Positions 41,634 through 51,239 of a stretch of DNA of 64,000 nucleotides are shown one piece after another (position 1 is the stretch's first letter; every line of letters begins with the position of its first letter). The notes under the pieces are model-generated. The model was not told where the DNA came from. It worked only from the letters and a program-made list of their open reading frames with translations, and searched no databases. Position numbers and translations under genes: made by a program. The DNA comes from Campylobacter sp. MIT 99-7217 (GTDB lineage Bacteria > Campylobacterota > Campylobacteria > Campylobacterales > Campylobacteraceae). The stretch covers positions 1 to 64,000 of the forward strand of contig NZ_QHLJ01000005.1 of NCBI RefSeq assembly GCF_006864365.1, in the 5' to 3' direction.

Positions 41634-43028
41634 TTAAAATCTGCTGACAATTTGTTGCCACATTCTGGTAATGATATTACTTTTATTTTCTTCAACTGGT
41701 CTAAAGTCTATTTGTTCATTAAGTGATATTGTATCATTTTCTTGTGAAATTTTGCTTGAAATTTCACTTTTTCTTTCTTCAAAGACTGGTTCTTGATGAG
41801 CGATGGACTTTTTTGAGTAATTGTCCTCTTCACCCTTAAATCTCAAATCCTTATTTGAATCAAGTTCATAAGGGGTAAAATAGCCAGCACCATATAAACA
41901 AAGCCCTATAGCACAAGTATTTTCAGGATCGTTAAAAATTTCATTAAAGCCTAAGGCTAAATCTTTTCTCGCACTTGCAATACGCACGGATTTATTATCA
42001 AACATTACTGCAGCAAGTTCATCAAGTTTAGCTAACTTTGTCATACCACCTGTTAGAACAATACCAGCACCAGAAGCCTTTGCATAAGGATTATCACTTA
42101 GCATTTTGGCAAGTAGCATCAAAGTTTCTTGCGCTCTTGCGTAAATGACTTCCTTGATCACATCTATAGTAACTTCAACAATCTTATCTTTATCGCCCAT
42201 TGATGGAACTTGAACAAGATTGTTTGGTTGTAAACTTAAATTTGCATAATTAAGCTTAATCCTTTCAGCTTCTTCTAAAGGTGCATGAAGAGCCATAGCC
42301 AAATCATTTGTGATATTGATAGAGCCAATTTGTAAGCAATCATTATAACGAATAGAATTTCCCATATACACGACAATATCGCAAATTGCTCCACCCATAT
42401 CAATTAAAATTGTTCCAAGCTCTTTTTCGCTATCATCAAGGCAGGCAATTGCTGAGGCATAGCCTGAAAGAACGAAATTATCAACCTTAAGATCGGCTAT
42501 TTCCAAAGCCTTTTTTAAATTTTTTATGTATGATTCTTGGCAGATAACGATATGAGTTGAAACTTCTAAGCGTGTACCACTCATGCCTAAAGGATCATCG
42601 ACATGTTCGAGGTCATTGACCTTAAAATTAAAGGGTAAAACATGGACGATTTCATAGCCTGATGGGATATTTGCTGTATGTTTAGCAGTGCTTACGGCAC
42701 GACGAATTTCATTAATGCCTATTTCATGATTTGGTATATTAACGACGCCGACACTATTGACACTTTTCGCATAAGCACCTGACATGGAAACAATGATTTT
42801 ATCATAACGCACCCCAGACATCATTTGAGCTTCTCTTACAGCTTCTTCTATAGAGTTAGAAGCTTGTTCTATGTTCGTAATAACACCTTTTTTTACTCCA
42901 TTAGCTTTTGTTTTGTCAAAACCAGCTCTTGCTTTTCCAAAACCAATAATCTTTAAGCCCTCATCATCTTTTTGAGCAATGATAGCACAAGTTTGCGTCG
43001 AGCCTAAATCAATTCCTAAAATATTCAA
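41634..43028 (-). CDS. ftsA: Cell division protein FtsA
   Basis: This 464-residue actin-like ATPase has phosphate 1 MNILGIDLGSTQTCAIIAQK, the 1C-domain region HVLPFNFKVNDLEHVDDPLG, phosphate 2 GTILIDMGGAICDIVVYMGN and adenosine motif GIVLTGGMTKLAKLDELAAV. The C-terminal amphipathic helix SNIITRMWQQIVSRF anchors FtsZ to the membrane. The linker before it is long and Glu/Lys/Ser-rich. It overlaps the preceding SurA-like gene by 4 bases. Confidence 0.95.
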   Translation of the reverse strand: MNILGIDLGSTQTCAIIAQKDDEGLKIIGFGKARAGFDKTKANGVKKGVITNIEQASNSIEEAVREAQMMSGVRYDKIIVSMSGAYAKSVNSVGVVNIPNHEIGINEIRRAVSTAKHTANIPSGYEIVHVLPFNFKVNDLEHVDDPLGMSGTRLEVSTHIVICQESYIKNLKKALEIADLKVDNFVLSGYASAIACLDDSEKELGTILIDMGGAICDIVVYMGNSIRYNDCLQIGSINITNDLAMALHAPLEEAERIKLNYANLSLQPNNLVQVPSMGDKDKIVEVTIDVIKEVIYARAQETLMLLAKMLSDNPYAKASGAGIVLTGGMTKLAKLDELAAVMFDNKSVRIASARKDLALGFNEIFNDPENTCAIGLCLYGAGYFTPYELDSNKDLRFKGEEDNYSKKSIAHQEPVFEERKSEISSKISQENDTISLNEQIDFRPVEENKSNIITRMWQQIVSRF

Positions 43029-44518
43029 TTCAAGTTTCCTTTATAATAGATTTCAACCTTATAAATTTTTCTTAATTCCTTAGATAGTTCTGCTTCTAAT
43101 TCGTTTGCCTTGGCAACTTGTAAATTTGCACTTAAACTTTCTTTGTATTGATTTATTTTATTTTGATTGATGAGATTTTGATCTCTTATTTCATAGAGAA
43201 TGGCTTTATTTTTAAATGCTACAAAACCTTTTTTTTGATTTGAATTAAACACTTGCATCAAAAAGAGGCTAAACTCGGTATCATTCATGATATCATCAGA
43301 TACCCTTTCAGGATCTCTTATAGAATCTCTACTCATAGAGCCTATATTTTTACCCTTAAAATTCTCTAAAGCTTTACTAGCTTGTTGGTTTAGAGCCTCA
43401 GTTTGTTTTTGTTCAAGATAAAGTGGTAAAACTTCTTCTTTTGCTTGTTCAAAACTTTTTACGCTAGCAGGAACTAGAGCATTTAGCCTTATAATCATAA
43501 GTCCATTTTGATCATTTTGTTTAAATTTAAAGGGTTTCAAAAGGGAATTGGCTCTTGCATTATCTAAAAGTTCTAGAGGATAGTATATGTCATTTTCACT
43601 GATATTAAGATCTGCTTGGAATGGTATTTTTTGAGAATTTAAATCAAGATAGGCTTGATTAGCTGTCTTTTCCAATTCTTTCAAGCCAAAATCAATAAGT
43701 AAGTCTTTTTTTGCTTCATCAAAGGATAGAATTTTTCCCGTAAAATCTGTATATTTGTGTTTATTTTCTTCATAGTAGGTTGTTAGGTTTTGTTCATCGA
43801 AGTTTTGAGCAATAGGCAAGAAATAAGTTGAAATTTCATACCTTCTTTCGTTGATATAGTCTTTTTCATGTTCTTTCCAAAGATTTTGTAATTCTGTTTC
43901 GTTTATATCAACATTTATAGGCTTAAAGTCAAGTTTGGCTATACTTAAAACATCTTGCATAAAATAGCTTGCACCAAGCATTTCAAATTCGTTTTCCTTA
44001 ACAGGAAGTTCAAAGAGTGTTCGTAGTTTTCTTAGTAAAATTCTATCTTCTAACATTTGCTCATATTGGCTTGTTTTGATTTGATTTTGAGCAAGTAGAA
44101 AATAATATTTTTCTTGATCAAAAGTGTTATTTTCGTCCCAAAATTCTTCTTGGCTTGCAAGAGCAATTGCAGCTTCGTTTTCACTCACACTCAAGCCTAA
44201 ATCTTTTGCAAAGTTGATAAAGAGTTTGTCTTCGATCAAGTCATTTAAAGCAAGAAGATCAAGTTGTCTTTCTTTGGCAAGTTCATCGCTGAGTGTTCCA
44301 TTGCTAATTTGATTATAGTAGCTAAAAACTTGGGCATATCTTTCATTAAGCTCAAAAAGAGTGATTTTCTCATTTCCTACTTTAGCTAAAGAAGAACTGC
44401 GATTTATATTCAGATCATAACCTCCCCAGCCAACAAAGCCAGCTCCAACAAAGGCTATAACGCTGATCCAAATCGTTACAACAAGCCATTTTTTATGTTT
44501 TTGCATCCAAGTTATCAT
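43025..44518 (-). CDS. PpiD/SurA-like membrane-anchored periplasmic chaperone
   Basis: The product has 497 residues. A cytoplasmic MITWMQKHKKWLV is followed by one span (VTIWISVIAFVGAGFVGW). A SurA-like N-terminal chaperone part follows (LARERQ-type helix, DLLALNDLIEDKLFINFAKD, residues about 75-160). The central region has weak parvulin character only (EISTYFLPIAQNFDEQNL), and the catalytic prolyl-isomerase residues are not obvious. It helps fold outer-membrane and periplasmic proteins. It heads the ftsA-ftsZ operon. Confidence 0.8.
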   Translation of the reverse strand: MITWMQKHKKWLVVTIWISVIAFVGAGFVGWGGYDLNINRSSSLAKVGNEKITLFELNERYAQVFSYYNQISNGTLSDELAKERQLDLLALNDLIEDKLFINFAKDLGLSVSENEAAIALASQEEFWDENNTFDQEKYYFLLAQNQIKTSQYEQMLEDRILLRKLRTLFELPVKENEFEMLGASYFMQDVLSIAKLDFKPINVDINETELQNLWKEHEKDYINERRYEISTYFLPIAQNFDEQNLTTYYEENKHKYTDFTGKILSFDEAKKDLLIDFGLKELEKTANQAYLDLNSQKIPFQADLNISENDIYYPLELLDNARANSLLKPFKFKQNDQNGLMIIRLNALVPASVKSFEQAKEEVLPLYLEQKQTEALNQQASKALENFKGKNIGSMSRDSIRDPERVSDDIMNDTEFSLFLMQVFNSNQKKGFVAFKNKAILYEIRDQNLINQNKINQYKESLSANLQVAKANELEAELSKELRKIYKVEIYYKGNLN

Positions 44519-44677
44519 AAAATCAAATCCTTATATTTATAAGAACGAATTGTATCTTTAAAGTGTTTAATTAGAGTTTAAAAAACTAAATTTTTATGTT
44601 TTAAATCTTAAAAAATTTGTTTTATTTTAAAATTTGTTTGCTATTATAACAGGAAAAATTTTACAAAAAGGTAAATT
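44519..44677. promoter_or_regulatory. Divergent promoter region between the SurA-like gene and rsmH
   Basis: Very AT-rich. On the plus strand CTATTATAACAGG precedes rsmH. On the minus strand TTATAAATATAAGGA precedes the SurA-like start. No other feature is visible. Confidence 0.5.
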
Positions 44678-45592
44678 TTGCAAGTTCCGCATATCCCTGT
44701 TTTAGTTGATGAGGTTCTTGAGATCTTTGATGGGCTTGATGAGGGTTTATTTGTTGATTGTACTTTAGGTTTTGGTGGGCATTCAAAAGCTATATTACAA
44801 AAGCATTCAAATTTAAGACTTTTAGCCTGTGATCAAGACGAGGTAGCCTTGGATTTTTCAATGAACATTTTAGCCCACTTTAAAAACAGATGCAAGCTTG
44901 TAAAATCAAATTTTAAAGATATATTATCTTTTTGTAAAAATGATGATGTAAGAGGAATTTTAGCTGATATAGGTCTTTCATCTTTGCAGCTTGATGATGA
45001 TGAGCGGGGTTTTAGTTTAAATTCAACTCGTCTTGATATGCGTATGGATAAGCAAAATGAGCTAAGTGCTTTTGAGGTGGTGAATTTTTATCCTCAAGAA
45101 AGACTTGAATGCATTTTTAAAGAAAACGCAGAGCTTACAAACTCTAAATTTATAGCTCAAAAAATTTGCGAATTTAGAGCAAAAAAGCCTATTTCAAGTG
45201 CTAAAGAACTTAGTCAAATCATCGGTAGAGCTAAAGTAGGTCAAAGAAGTGTATCTCAAGCAACATTGGTCTTTCAAGCCCTTAGGATAGAGGTTAATCA
45301 AGAACTAAGTGTTTTAAAAGAGTTTTTGGAAAAATTAGTACTTTTTAAGCCTAAAAATTGCATAGTGGCTATCATTTGTTTTCATTCTTTGGAAGATGTT
45401 TTGGTAAAAAATGCTTTTAAAAAATGGTCAAGGGATTGCATTTGTGATAAAAATGCTATAAAATGCGAATGTGGCAAAAATCATAGCCTAGGAAAAATTT
45501 TGACAAAAAAACCCATTGTGCCAAGTTTGGAAGAGATTAAGAGCAATTCTCGCTCAAGCTGTGCTAAAATGCGAGTTTTTTATTTTAAATAA
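44678..45592 (+). CDS. rsmH: 16S rRNA (cytosine-1402-N4) methyltransferase RsmH (MraW)
   Basis: The product has 304 residues with a TTG start after AAAAGGTAAA. The SAM motif is FVDCTLGFGGHSKAILQKHS. Other family blocks are LLACDQDEVALDF, GILADIGLSSLQLDDDERGF, SQATLVFQALRIEVNQELSV and the C-terminal zinc-like part RDCICDKNAIKCECGKNHSL. It methylates C1402 in the ribosomal decoding centre. It is followed by an FtsL-like gene, as in classical dcw clusters, although the rest of that cluster is elsewhere. Confidence 0.95.
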   Translation: MQVPHIPVLVDEVLEIFDGLDEGLFVDCTLGFGGHSKAILQKHSNLRLLACDQDEVALDFSMNILAHFKNRCKLVKSNFKDILSFCKNDDVRGILADIGLSSLQLDDDERGFSLNSTRLDMRMDKQNELSAFEVVNFYPQERLECIFKENAELTNSKFIAQKICEFRAKKPISSAKELSQIIGRAKVGQRSVSQATLVFQALRIEVNQELSVLKEFLEKLVLFKPKNCIVAIICFHSLEDVLVKNAFKKWSRDCICDKNAIKCECGKNHSLGKILTKKPIVPSLEEIKSNSRSSCAKMRVFYFK

Positions 45593-45604
45593 TTTTGGAT
45601 AAAA

Positions 45605-46471
45605 ATGGACAATAATGAATTTTTAAAGGAAAAACAAAATATCCGAGAAAAAATGCTTCGGTATTCAAGGGCGATCAGAGAAGGCAGGACGCCAGAAGAT
45701 ATTGATATATCAAGTAGTGATGAAATTCTAAAAAAGAGGGTAAAAAATCGTAAAAAAGCTTATGATGATTTTTTTAATGAAGAACATGAAGAGAATAATT
45801 CTAAAGCTAGCATTTATCTTAAAGAGGATTTAATCAATATAAAACTTGAGGAAAAAAAACCATTTTCCTTAAAATTTTTTTCCAAATTAAAAAGAAATAA
45901 AAAAGATAAAAATTTAAAAAAACAAAAGGAAGTTGATAAAAAAACTCATACCTTAAATTTAGATCAAACAAGTTCAAAAGCTTTTATTAGCTCAGATCAA
46001 TCGCAAAAAATAGCTTTTAAAAATGTTGAAATACCAAAAAAGAAAGATAAAGTTAAAAAAGAAGAACAAGCTAAATTCCAAGATAAAAATCAAAATATAC
46101 AAACAAAACCAAAGCCACAAAAAAAAGAAAAAGATAAAAAAATCACAATTTCTAAAACAGAACCTGAAAAAGAAAGCGAAAGTAAGGCAAATACAGAAGT
46201 CAAAAGTATCTTGCTTGAAGGACATACTCAGGCTATAAAAGAAGAGAGAAATTTAAGCTTTAGTCATCTTTTATTTGCGTATTTATTGGTAGCTTTTGCT
46301 TGCATTGTTTTTGTTCCAGAAGTTTATATAAGAACTCAAATTTATTATCTTAGCCGAGAAATCGCAACTCTAAGAAGTCAAGAATCTGTTCTTAATGAGG
46401 AAAACAAAGAGCTTAAAAGAAAACTTGAGCATATGCGTTTTCAAAATCAAATTTTGGATTATTTGGATTAA
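45605..46471 (+). CDS. FtsL/DivIC-like membrane protein with long lysine-rich N-terminus
   Basis: The product has 288 residues. The first 210 are very Lys/Asp/Glu-rich and look disordered (e.g. KLKRNKKDKNLKKQKEVDKK). One span follows (about 221-238, LLFAYLLVAFACIVFVPEVY). A periplasmic leucine-zipper coiled coil comes next (IYYLSREIATLRSQESVLNE then ENKELKRKLEHMRFQNQIL). The span-plus-zipper and position after rsmH match FtsL, which is usually about 100 residues. The large basic tail is the oddity. The end overlaps the convergent neighbour by 4 bases. Confidence 0.65.
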   Translation: MDNNEFLKEKQNIREKMLRYSRAIREGRTPEDIDISSSDEILKKRVKNRKKAYDDFFNEEHEENNSKASIYLKEDLINIKLEEKKPFSLKFFSKLKRNKKDKNLKKQKEVDKKTHTLNLDQTSSKAFISSDQSQKIAFKNVEIPKKKDKVKKEEQAKFQDKNQNIQTKPKPQKKEKDKKITISKTEPEKESESKANTEVKSILLEGHTQAIKEERNLSFSHLLFAYLLVAFACIVFVPEVYIRTQIYYLSREIATLRSQESVLNEENKELKRKLEHMRFQNQILDYLD

Positions 46472-46977
46472 TTATCCTTAAATTTGATGATTTGTTCAAG
46501 TATATATGCTTCTAGGCTTGTTTTTGGGATTTCTTTTTTTAAAGCTTCGTTATAGATATTTTCAACGATTTTTGAGTATTTTTCATAAGGAAAAAATGGA
46601 AAATGCAACTTCCAAGCCTTTTGTATCAACTCCTTACTGATAAGCTTTCTTGTGTAAATTTTGAATATATCATAAAAGATAAAAACGCAGGCTGTAACAG
46701 CAACTGTGCTTATGATACTTAAATGAAAATCAATCTTTGTAAAAAAATAATGCGTGATAGCAAGAAGAGGGAGTAAAACAATGGCACAAAGTGCAAAATA
46801 CACCAAATAAGAGCTAAAAAACTTAAATTTATAGTTAAGTTTTGAAGGATCAACGAGCATTCCTTCGTTAAAAAGGGCATTTGCTTCAAGCAAGTCTCTA
46901 AGTAAGATGGGTTGGTTTGAAATTTTAAATAAGGCAGTAAAAAGCCATGTTTTGATTTTTTTCATCATTTTTTCCAA
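46468..46977 (-). CDS. Two-span membrane protein of unknown function
   Basis: The product has 169 residues. Spans lie at about residues 53-75 (SSYLVYFALCAIVLLPLLAI) and 83-103 (HLSIISTVAVTACVFIFYDI). The N- and C-terminal cytoplasmic parts are basic and helical (RKLISKELIQKAWKLHFPFF). ATG could be 46977 or 46965. I recall similar genes beside rsmH in Campylobacter, but no function is known. It is transcribed away from rnpB. Confidence 0.6.
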   Translation of the reverse strand: MEKMMKKIKTWLFTALFKISNQPILLRDLLEANALFNEGMLVDPSKLNYKFKFFSSYLVYFALCAIVLLPLLAITHYFFTKIDFHLSIISTVAVTACVFIFYDIFKIYTRKLISKELIQKAWKLHFPFFPYEKYSKIVENIYNEALKKEIPKTSLEAYILEQIIKFKDN

Positions 46978-46985
46978 ATTACTAA

Positions 46986-47306
46986 ATTAAAGCATAGCTA
47001 TAAGCCGAGTTCTGTCTTAAATGCTCATTTATCTAGGCAAGTTTTTGCAAGCTTGCTCAAGCGAAGGGTTAAAACAAAGACACTAACCATCCCTTCTTGC
47101 TGCACATTGGGTTTTCAAAGCCGAAATTATCGCTAAAATCGCTGGTAAGCTCTTACCTCACCGTTTCACCTTTTCCACTTTTGTGGTAGTTTGCTTTCTG
47201 TTGCACTTTCCCTTAGATCACTCTAGCCATCTGTTAGATGGAATGCTTGTCTTTTGCAGCTCGGACTTTCCTCTTCTTAATGAAGCGAGCATTTGCTATG
47301 CTTTAA
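46986..47306 (-). ncRNA. rnpB: RNase P RNA
   Basis: Read on the minus strand, the 5' region has GAGGAAAGTCCGAGCTGC and the 3' region AGACAGAACTCGGCTTATAG, the universal bacterial RNase P hallmarks (P4 strands). The ends pair as helix P1 (TTAAAGCATAGC with GCTATGCTTTAA). Internal landmarks include GAAACGGTGAGGTAAGAGC. Length is about 320 nt, as expected. It is the ribozyme that matures tRNA 5' ends. TAAAAT just upstream is a fair -10 box. Confidence 0.93.
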
Positions 47307-47419
47307 CTTGCATTTTAGCTAAATTTTTCTTATTTTTTGCTCAAAATTTACAAATTTTTAATCAAGTTATCAAGTTAATCGTGTTAAAATCTACGCAATA
47401 TTTATACAAAAGGAAAATT

Positions 47420-47989
47420 ATGGCAACTTATGCTATGGGCGATCTTAAAAAGGGTTTAAAGATCGAAATTGACGGAATTCCGTTTAAAATAGTCGAATAT
47501 CAGCATGTAAAACCGGGCAAGGGACCTGCATTTGTGCGTATAAAGATCAAATCTTTTATTGATGGTAAGGTTTTAGAAAAGACCATTCATGCCGGCGATA
47601 AGTGTGAAGCTCCAAATTTAGAGCAAAAAACTATGCAGTATCTTTATGATGATGGTGAAAACTGCCAATTTATGGACACTACAAGCTATGAGCAAGTAGC
47701 TATCAGCGATGATGATGTAGGTGAAGCTAAAAAATGGATGCTTGATGGAATGATGGTTGATGTGATGTTTCACAACGGCAAGGCAATCGGCGTTGAAGTG
47801 CCTCAGGTCGTTGAACTTAAGATCATCGAAACTGCACCAAATTTTAGAGGCGATACTCAAGGCTCAAACAAAAAGCCAGCTACTCTTGAAACAGGTGCAG
47901 TGGTGCAAATTCCTTTTCATGTACTTGAGGGAGAAGTTATTCGCGTTGATACTGTGCGTGGCGAATATATCGAAAAAGCAAATAAATAG
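47420..47989 (+). CDS. efp: Translation elongation factor P
   Basis: The product has 189 residues from ATG 47420 (AAGGAAAATT upstream); the longer open frame to the left is the antisense of rnpB. The N-terminal KOW-like domain carries the modifiable Lys34 in [14 protein letters not shown]. Two OB domains follow, ending with [23 protein letters not shown] relieves ribosomes stalled at polyproline. Confidence 0.96.
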   Translation: MATYAMGDLKKGLKIEIDGIPFKIVEYQHVKPGKGPAFVRIKIKSFIDGKVLEKTIHAGDKCEAPNLEQKTMQYLYDDGENCQFMDTTSYEQVAISDDDVGEAKKWMLDGMMVDVMFHNGKAIGVEVPQVVELKIIETAPNFRGDTQGSNKKPATLETGAVVQIPFHVLEGEVIRVDTVRGEYIEKANK

Positions 47990-47997
47990 CCTAATAT

Positions 47998-48023
47998 TTT
48001 ACCCTTTTATGAAAAAGGGTAAA
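47998..48023 (+). terminator. Terminator after efp
   Basis: TTTACCCTTTT-ATGA-AAAAGGGTAAA is an 11-bp stem followed by TTTTCC, eight bases after the efp stop. The symmetric A/T arms may also help end the convergent ftsK transcript. Confidence 0.8.
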
Positions 48024-48143
48024 TTTTCCTTAGGATTTTTGTTTTTGTATTAAGGCTAATTTAAAAACTTCTCATGCAAAAATATAAATTTTTAGCATCT
48101 ATGAATTTACAAAATGAAAAATATTTTGTGTTCAAAACCTAAT

Positions 48144-50795
48144 TTATTTTTGTAAAATCTCTCTTTGTCCCTTGCTATCAGGCTGGCTTAAAAAGCCTTG
48201 ATTGCTTAGTTCTTCTATGATATTAGCAGCTCGGTTATAGCCTATTTTAAGACGCCTTTGAAGATAAGAAATACTTGTTTTTCTATCTGCTAAGATGACA
48301 GCCTTCGCCTCTTCAAAAAGCTCGCCTAAATTGCTATCTTCACTTGAACTTAGACTTAAATTTGAAGCAGGGCTTTCATCTTTTAAAAAGCTCTCATCAT
48401 AGTTTACCCCTTGTTGGGCCTTTAAAAACTCAACTATTTTTTCTATCTCAAGCTCACTTGCAAAAGGAGCGTGAAGCCGGACTAAATTACTAGTTCCAGG
48501 TGGTGTAAATAAGCAATCTCCTCTGCCAAGCAAGCTCTCAGCTCCCATAGTATCTAAGATTACCTTACTATCGATCTTTTGCCCCACCTTATAAGCTAAA
48601 CGGCTTGGTAAATTTGCCTTGATAAGCCCTGTTACCACATCAACTGAGGGGCGTTGAGTCGCTACTATTAAATGTATCCCACTAGCCCTAGCCATTTGAG
48701 CCAAACGCCCTATGTAAAACTCAACATCCTTTCCTGCCGTCATCATTAAATCCGCTAGCTCATCGATAATCACCACGATAAAGGGCATTTGCTCTAAGCC
48801 TTGCTCCTTCATCTTTTCATTGTAATTTTCTATATTTTTAGTCTTTGCTTCAGCCATGAGTTTATAGCGGCGTTCCATTTCAGCGACCATATTTGAAAGA
48901 GCTGTTATAGCCTTTTTAGCCTCAGTAATCACTGGGGTTAGAAGATGAGGGATCTCATTGTAAATGCTAAATTCAAGCATTTTTGGATCTATCATCATCA
49001 AACGCAGATTTTTAGGGCTATTTCTATAAAGAAGGCTTAAAAGCATAGCATTAATGCCCACACTCTTACCACTTCCTGTTGTGCCAGCTATGAGTAAGTG
49101 GGGTAATTTTTTAAGATCACTTACAAAGGCATTTCCCACTATATCCTTGCCAAGTGCTATGGTAAGGGGGCTTTTTGCCTTTTTGAAGCTATCACTTTCT
49201 AAGATCTCTCTTAAATAAATGGTTTGAATTTGCTCATTTGGCACCTCAATGCCCACTACATCTTTGCCCGGAATTGGCGCTTGTATGCGTATGGATTTAG
49301 CCCTTAAAGCCATAGCTAAATCATCTTGTAAATTTAAAATACGGCTTACCTTTACATCAGCACTTGGACGAAATTCAAAGGTAGTTACCACAGGTCCTGT
49401 ATAAGTGCTTATGACATCGCCTCCTATTTTGAAACGGCGAAGCTTTTCAAGTAAATCATAAATTTTTTTATCTATTTCTTGCTCATCAATTTCAGCCCTG
49501 TTTTCACTAGGCCTTAGTAAAAAATCAAGAGGAGGCAGGCTAAAATCCTTTGGCTTTTCAAGCTCTCCTTTTTCTATATCATCAAGCAAAGCTTTATTAG
49601 AGCTTAGCTCTTTTTGTATAATGCTGTGTTTAGGAGCTTTAATATCTTCATGATCAATGTTTTGAGGCTTGGGCTTTTTTTGAAATTCAGCTTGTAAATC
49701 CTGTAACTTTATAGTTTTTGGAGTGTAATTAATCTTATCAAGTTCTTCAACAATAGGGATAAAATCTTGCTCTTTTTCTGTATTTTCGATATGAAGTTCA
49801 TGGATTTCGAAATTATCTTGATTTAAATTTGTTTCTTGTTCTTTTATATCCTCATTTTGATGAAGATTGATATTTGCTCTTTTATAACTTGGTTCATCAA
49901 AATTTTCTTTTCTAGAAAGTTCGAGTTTTATTTCATCTATATTTTTAGGTTTTAAGAAGCGAGGAGGTATGATGTCTGCAGCTGCTCTTTGCTCAAGTTC
50001 TTTTCTTTCAGCTTCTTTTTGAGCTTCAAGATCCTTACTTGCTTTCCTAATAAATTCTTGAAAAAAATCATCTTTTTGACTTGGTTTTTCCTCTTCTTTT
50101 TTTGTTTCTTTTATTTCTTCATTTAAAGCGTGATTTTTTTCCTCTTTTGGTTTTTGAAAAGGTATTTCTTCATCGCTTTCTTTCTTAATATTTTGTTCTT
50201 GGGCAACTTGAGAGTTTTCCTTTTCTTGCAAGAGTTCATCTTCTTTGATAGTAGGACTTGGAATTTTGGTTGTAAGCTCTTCTGTACTAACTTTTTCTCC
50301 ACCAAAAAAGCTATATATTTTGTTTTTTATCATATTTTCAAATTGCAAAAAGCTAGCAAAATCAACTTTAATTCTAAAGACCTCATAAATGAAATTTGGG
50401 AAAAGTAAGACGATAGAAAAAAGCAAAAGTGCAAGTGAAATTAGACCACTTCCCACTCTTCCAAATATTGCTCCAAAAATCATATAAAAAAACTCGGGCA
50501 AATAACCTGCATTTTTTCCTAAAATAGCAAATAATATCATACTAGAAAGACAGCTTAAGCCTATGCCTAAGTACTCTCGTCTTGCAATTTTTTCAATCTT
50601 AAATCCCCTTTTGTAATATAAAAAATTAAGAGCAAAAAGAGCAAAAGGATAGTAAGATCCAAAATCTCCAAATACAAATTCATTAAATTTAAAAAACCAA
50701 GTTCCTAAAAATCCAACGCTTTCAGGCATTAAAGAAGCTAAACACAGATAAAAAATAATGAAATTAAAAACAATAAAGAGAGCTTGTTTTTTAAT
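48144..50795 (-). CDS. ftsK: DNA translocase FtsK, probable AUU start
   Basis: The product has 883 residues if read from AUU 50795, or 861 from ATG 50729. Several membrane spans fill the first 140 residues. A long Glu/Lys-rich linker follows, then the motor with Walker A LIAGTTGSGKSVGINAMLLS and Walker B IVVIIDELADLMMTAGKDVE. The C-terminal winged gamma domain is DRKTSISYLQRRLKIGYNRA. It segregates chromosome termini at division. The ATG lacks a ribosome site and would delete the first span (ALFIVFNFIIFYLCLASL). AAAAAGGA lies six bases before the in-frame AUU, and a stop lies just before it. Confidence 0.9.
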   Translation of the reverse strand: MKKQALFIVFNFIIFYLCLASLMPESVGFLGTWFFKFNEFVFGDFGSYYPFALFALNFLYYKRGFKIEKIARREYLGIGLSCLSSMILFAILGKNAGYLPEFFYMIFGAIFGRVGSGLISLALLLFSIVLLFPNFIYEVFRIKVDFASFLQFENMIKNKIYSFFGGEKVSTEELTTKIPSPTIKEDELLQEKENSQVAQEQNIKKESDEEIPFQKPKEEKNHALNEEIKETKKEEEKPSQKDDFFQEFIRKASKDLEAQKEAERKELEQRAAADIIPPRFLKPKNIDEIKLELSRKENFDEPSYKRANINLHQNEDIKEQETNLNQDNFEIHELHIENTEKEQDFIPIVEELDKINYTPKTIKLQDLQAEFQKKPKPQNIDHEDIKAPKHSIIQKELSSNKALLDDIEKGELEKPKDFSLPPLDFLLRPSENRAEIDEQEIDKKIYDLLEKLRRFKIGGDVISTYTGPVVTTFEFRPSADVKVSRILNLQDDLAMALRAKSIRIQAPIPGKDVVGIEVPNEQIQTIYLREILESDSFKKAKSPLTIALGKDIVGNAFVSDLKKLPHLLIAGTTGSGKSVGINAMLLSLLYRNSPKNLRLMMIDPKMLEFSIYNEIPHLLTPVITEAKKAITALSNMVAEMERRYKLMAEAKTKNIENYNEKMKEQGLEQMPFIVVIIDELADLMMTAGKDVEFYIGRLAQMARASGIHLIVATQRPSVDVVTGLIKANLPSRLAYKVGQKIDSKVILDTMGAESLLGRGDCLFTPPGTSNLVRLHAPFASELEIEKIVEFLKAQQGVNYDESFLKDESPASNLSLSSSEDSNLGELFEEAKAVILADRKTSISYLQRRLKIGYNRAANIIEELSNQGFLSQPDSKGQREILQK

Positions 50796-50974
50796 GGGAT
50801 ATCCTTTTTACGCAACTATATGAAAATGTTATTATATCTAAGTTTCTTAAAATTTAACTAAGTCCTGTTTGATAAAATTTCATCAATTTTCCTAGTTAAA
50901 CTTAAAGAACTTAATTTGCTTTTAATTTATAAAATTTTATAATCTTGGTTTATAAATATTTAATAAGGATATTC

Positions 50975-51238
50975 ATGGATATTTTAGATGAAATGCTTAG
51001 TCAAAGTCCAAAAGAAAAATTTATACAAATTTTACAAAATGGTAACGCTTTTGCTGTAGAAAAAGCTTTTGATGATTTTATTGCAGAGCATCTAGCCTTA
51101 CTTGAGTTTTTTGAGCATAAGGGCATTGATGAGGAAGAATTTCAAAATTTCAAAATGCACAATCATGCCTTGATACAGGGTAGAAAAGACGATGTTTTTA
51201 TTGATCTGGTCGCAAAGATTTTAACGCAAGAGGGCTGA
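50975..51238 (+). CDS. Small conserved hypothetical protein
   Basis: The product has 87 residues from ATG 50975 (AAGGATATTC upstream); an earlier in-frame ATG overlaps promoter sequence. It is acidic and helical, with AVEKAFDDFIAEHLALLEFF and HNHALIQGRKDDVFIDLVAK. It is the first gene of the isoprenoid-haem operon. A homologue occupies the same place in C. jejuni as I recall, of unknown function. TATAAT lies about 40 bases upstream. Confidence 0.7.
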   Translation: MDILDEMLSQSPKEKFIQILQNGNAFAVEKAFDDFIAEHLALLEFFEHKGIDEEEFQNFKMHNHALIQGRKDDVFIDLVAKILTQEG

Positions 51239-51239
51239 T

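Noticed and set aside
46981-47310. N-terminal extension of EF-P (open frame from 47183)
   Set aside because: The sequence is the antisense of RNase P RNA. EF-P has a normal start with ribosome site at 47420 and normal length.
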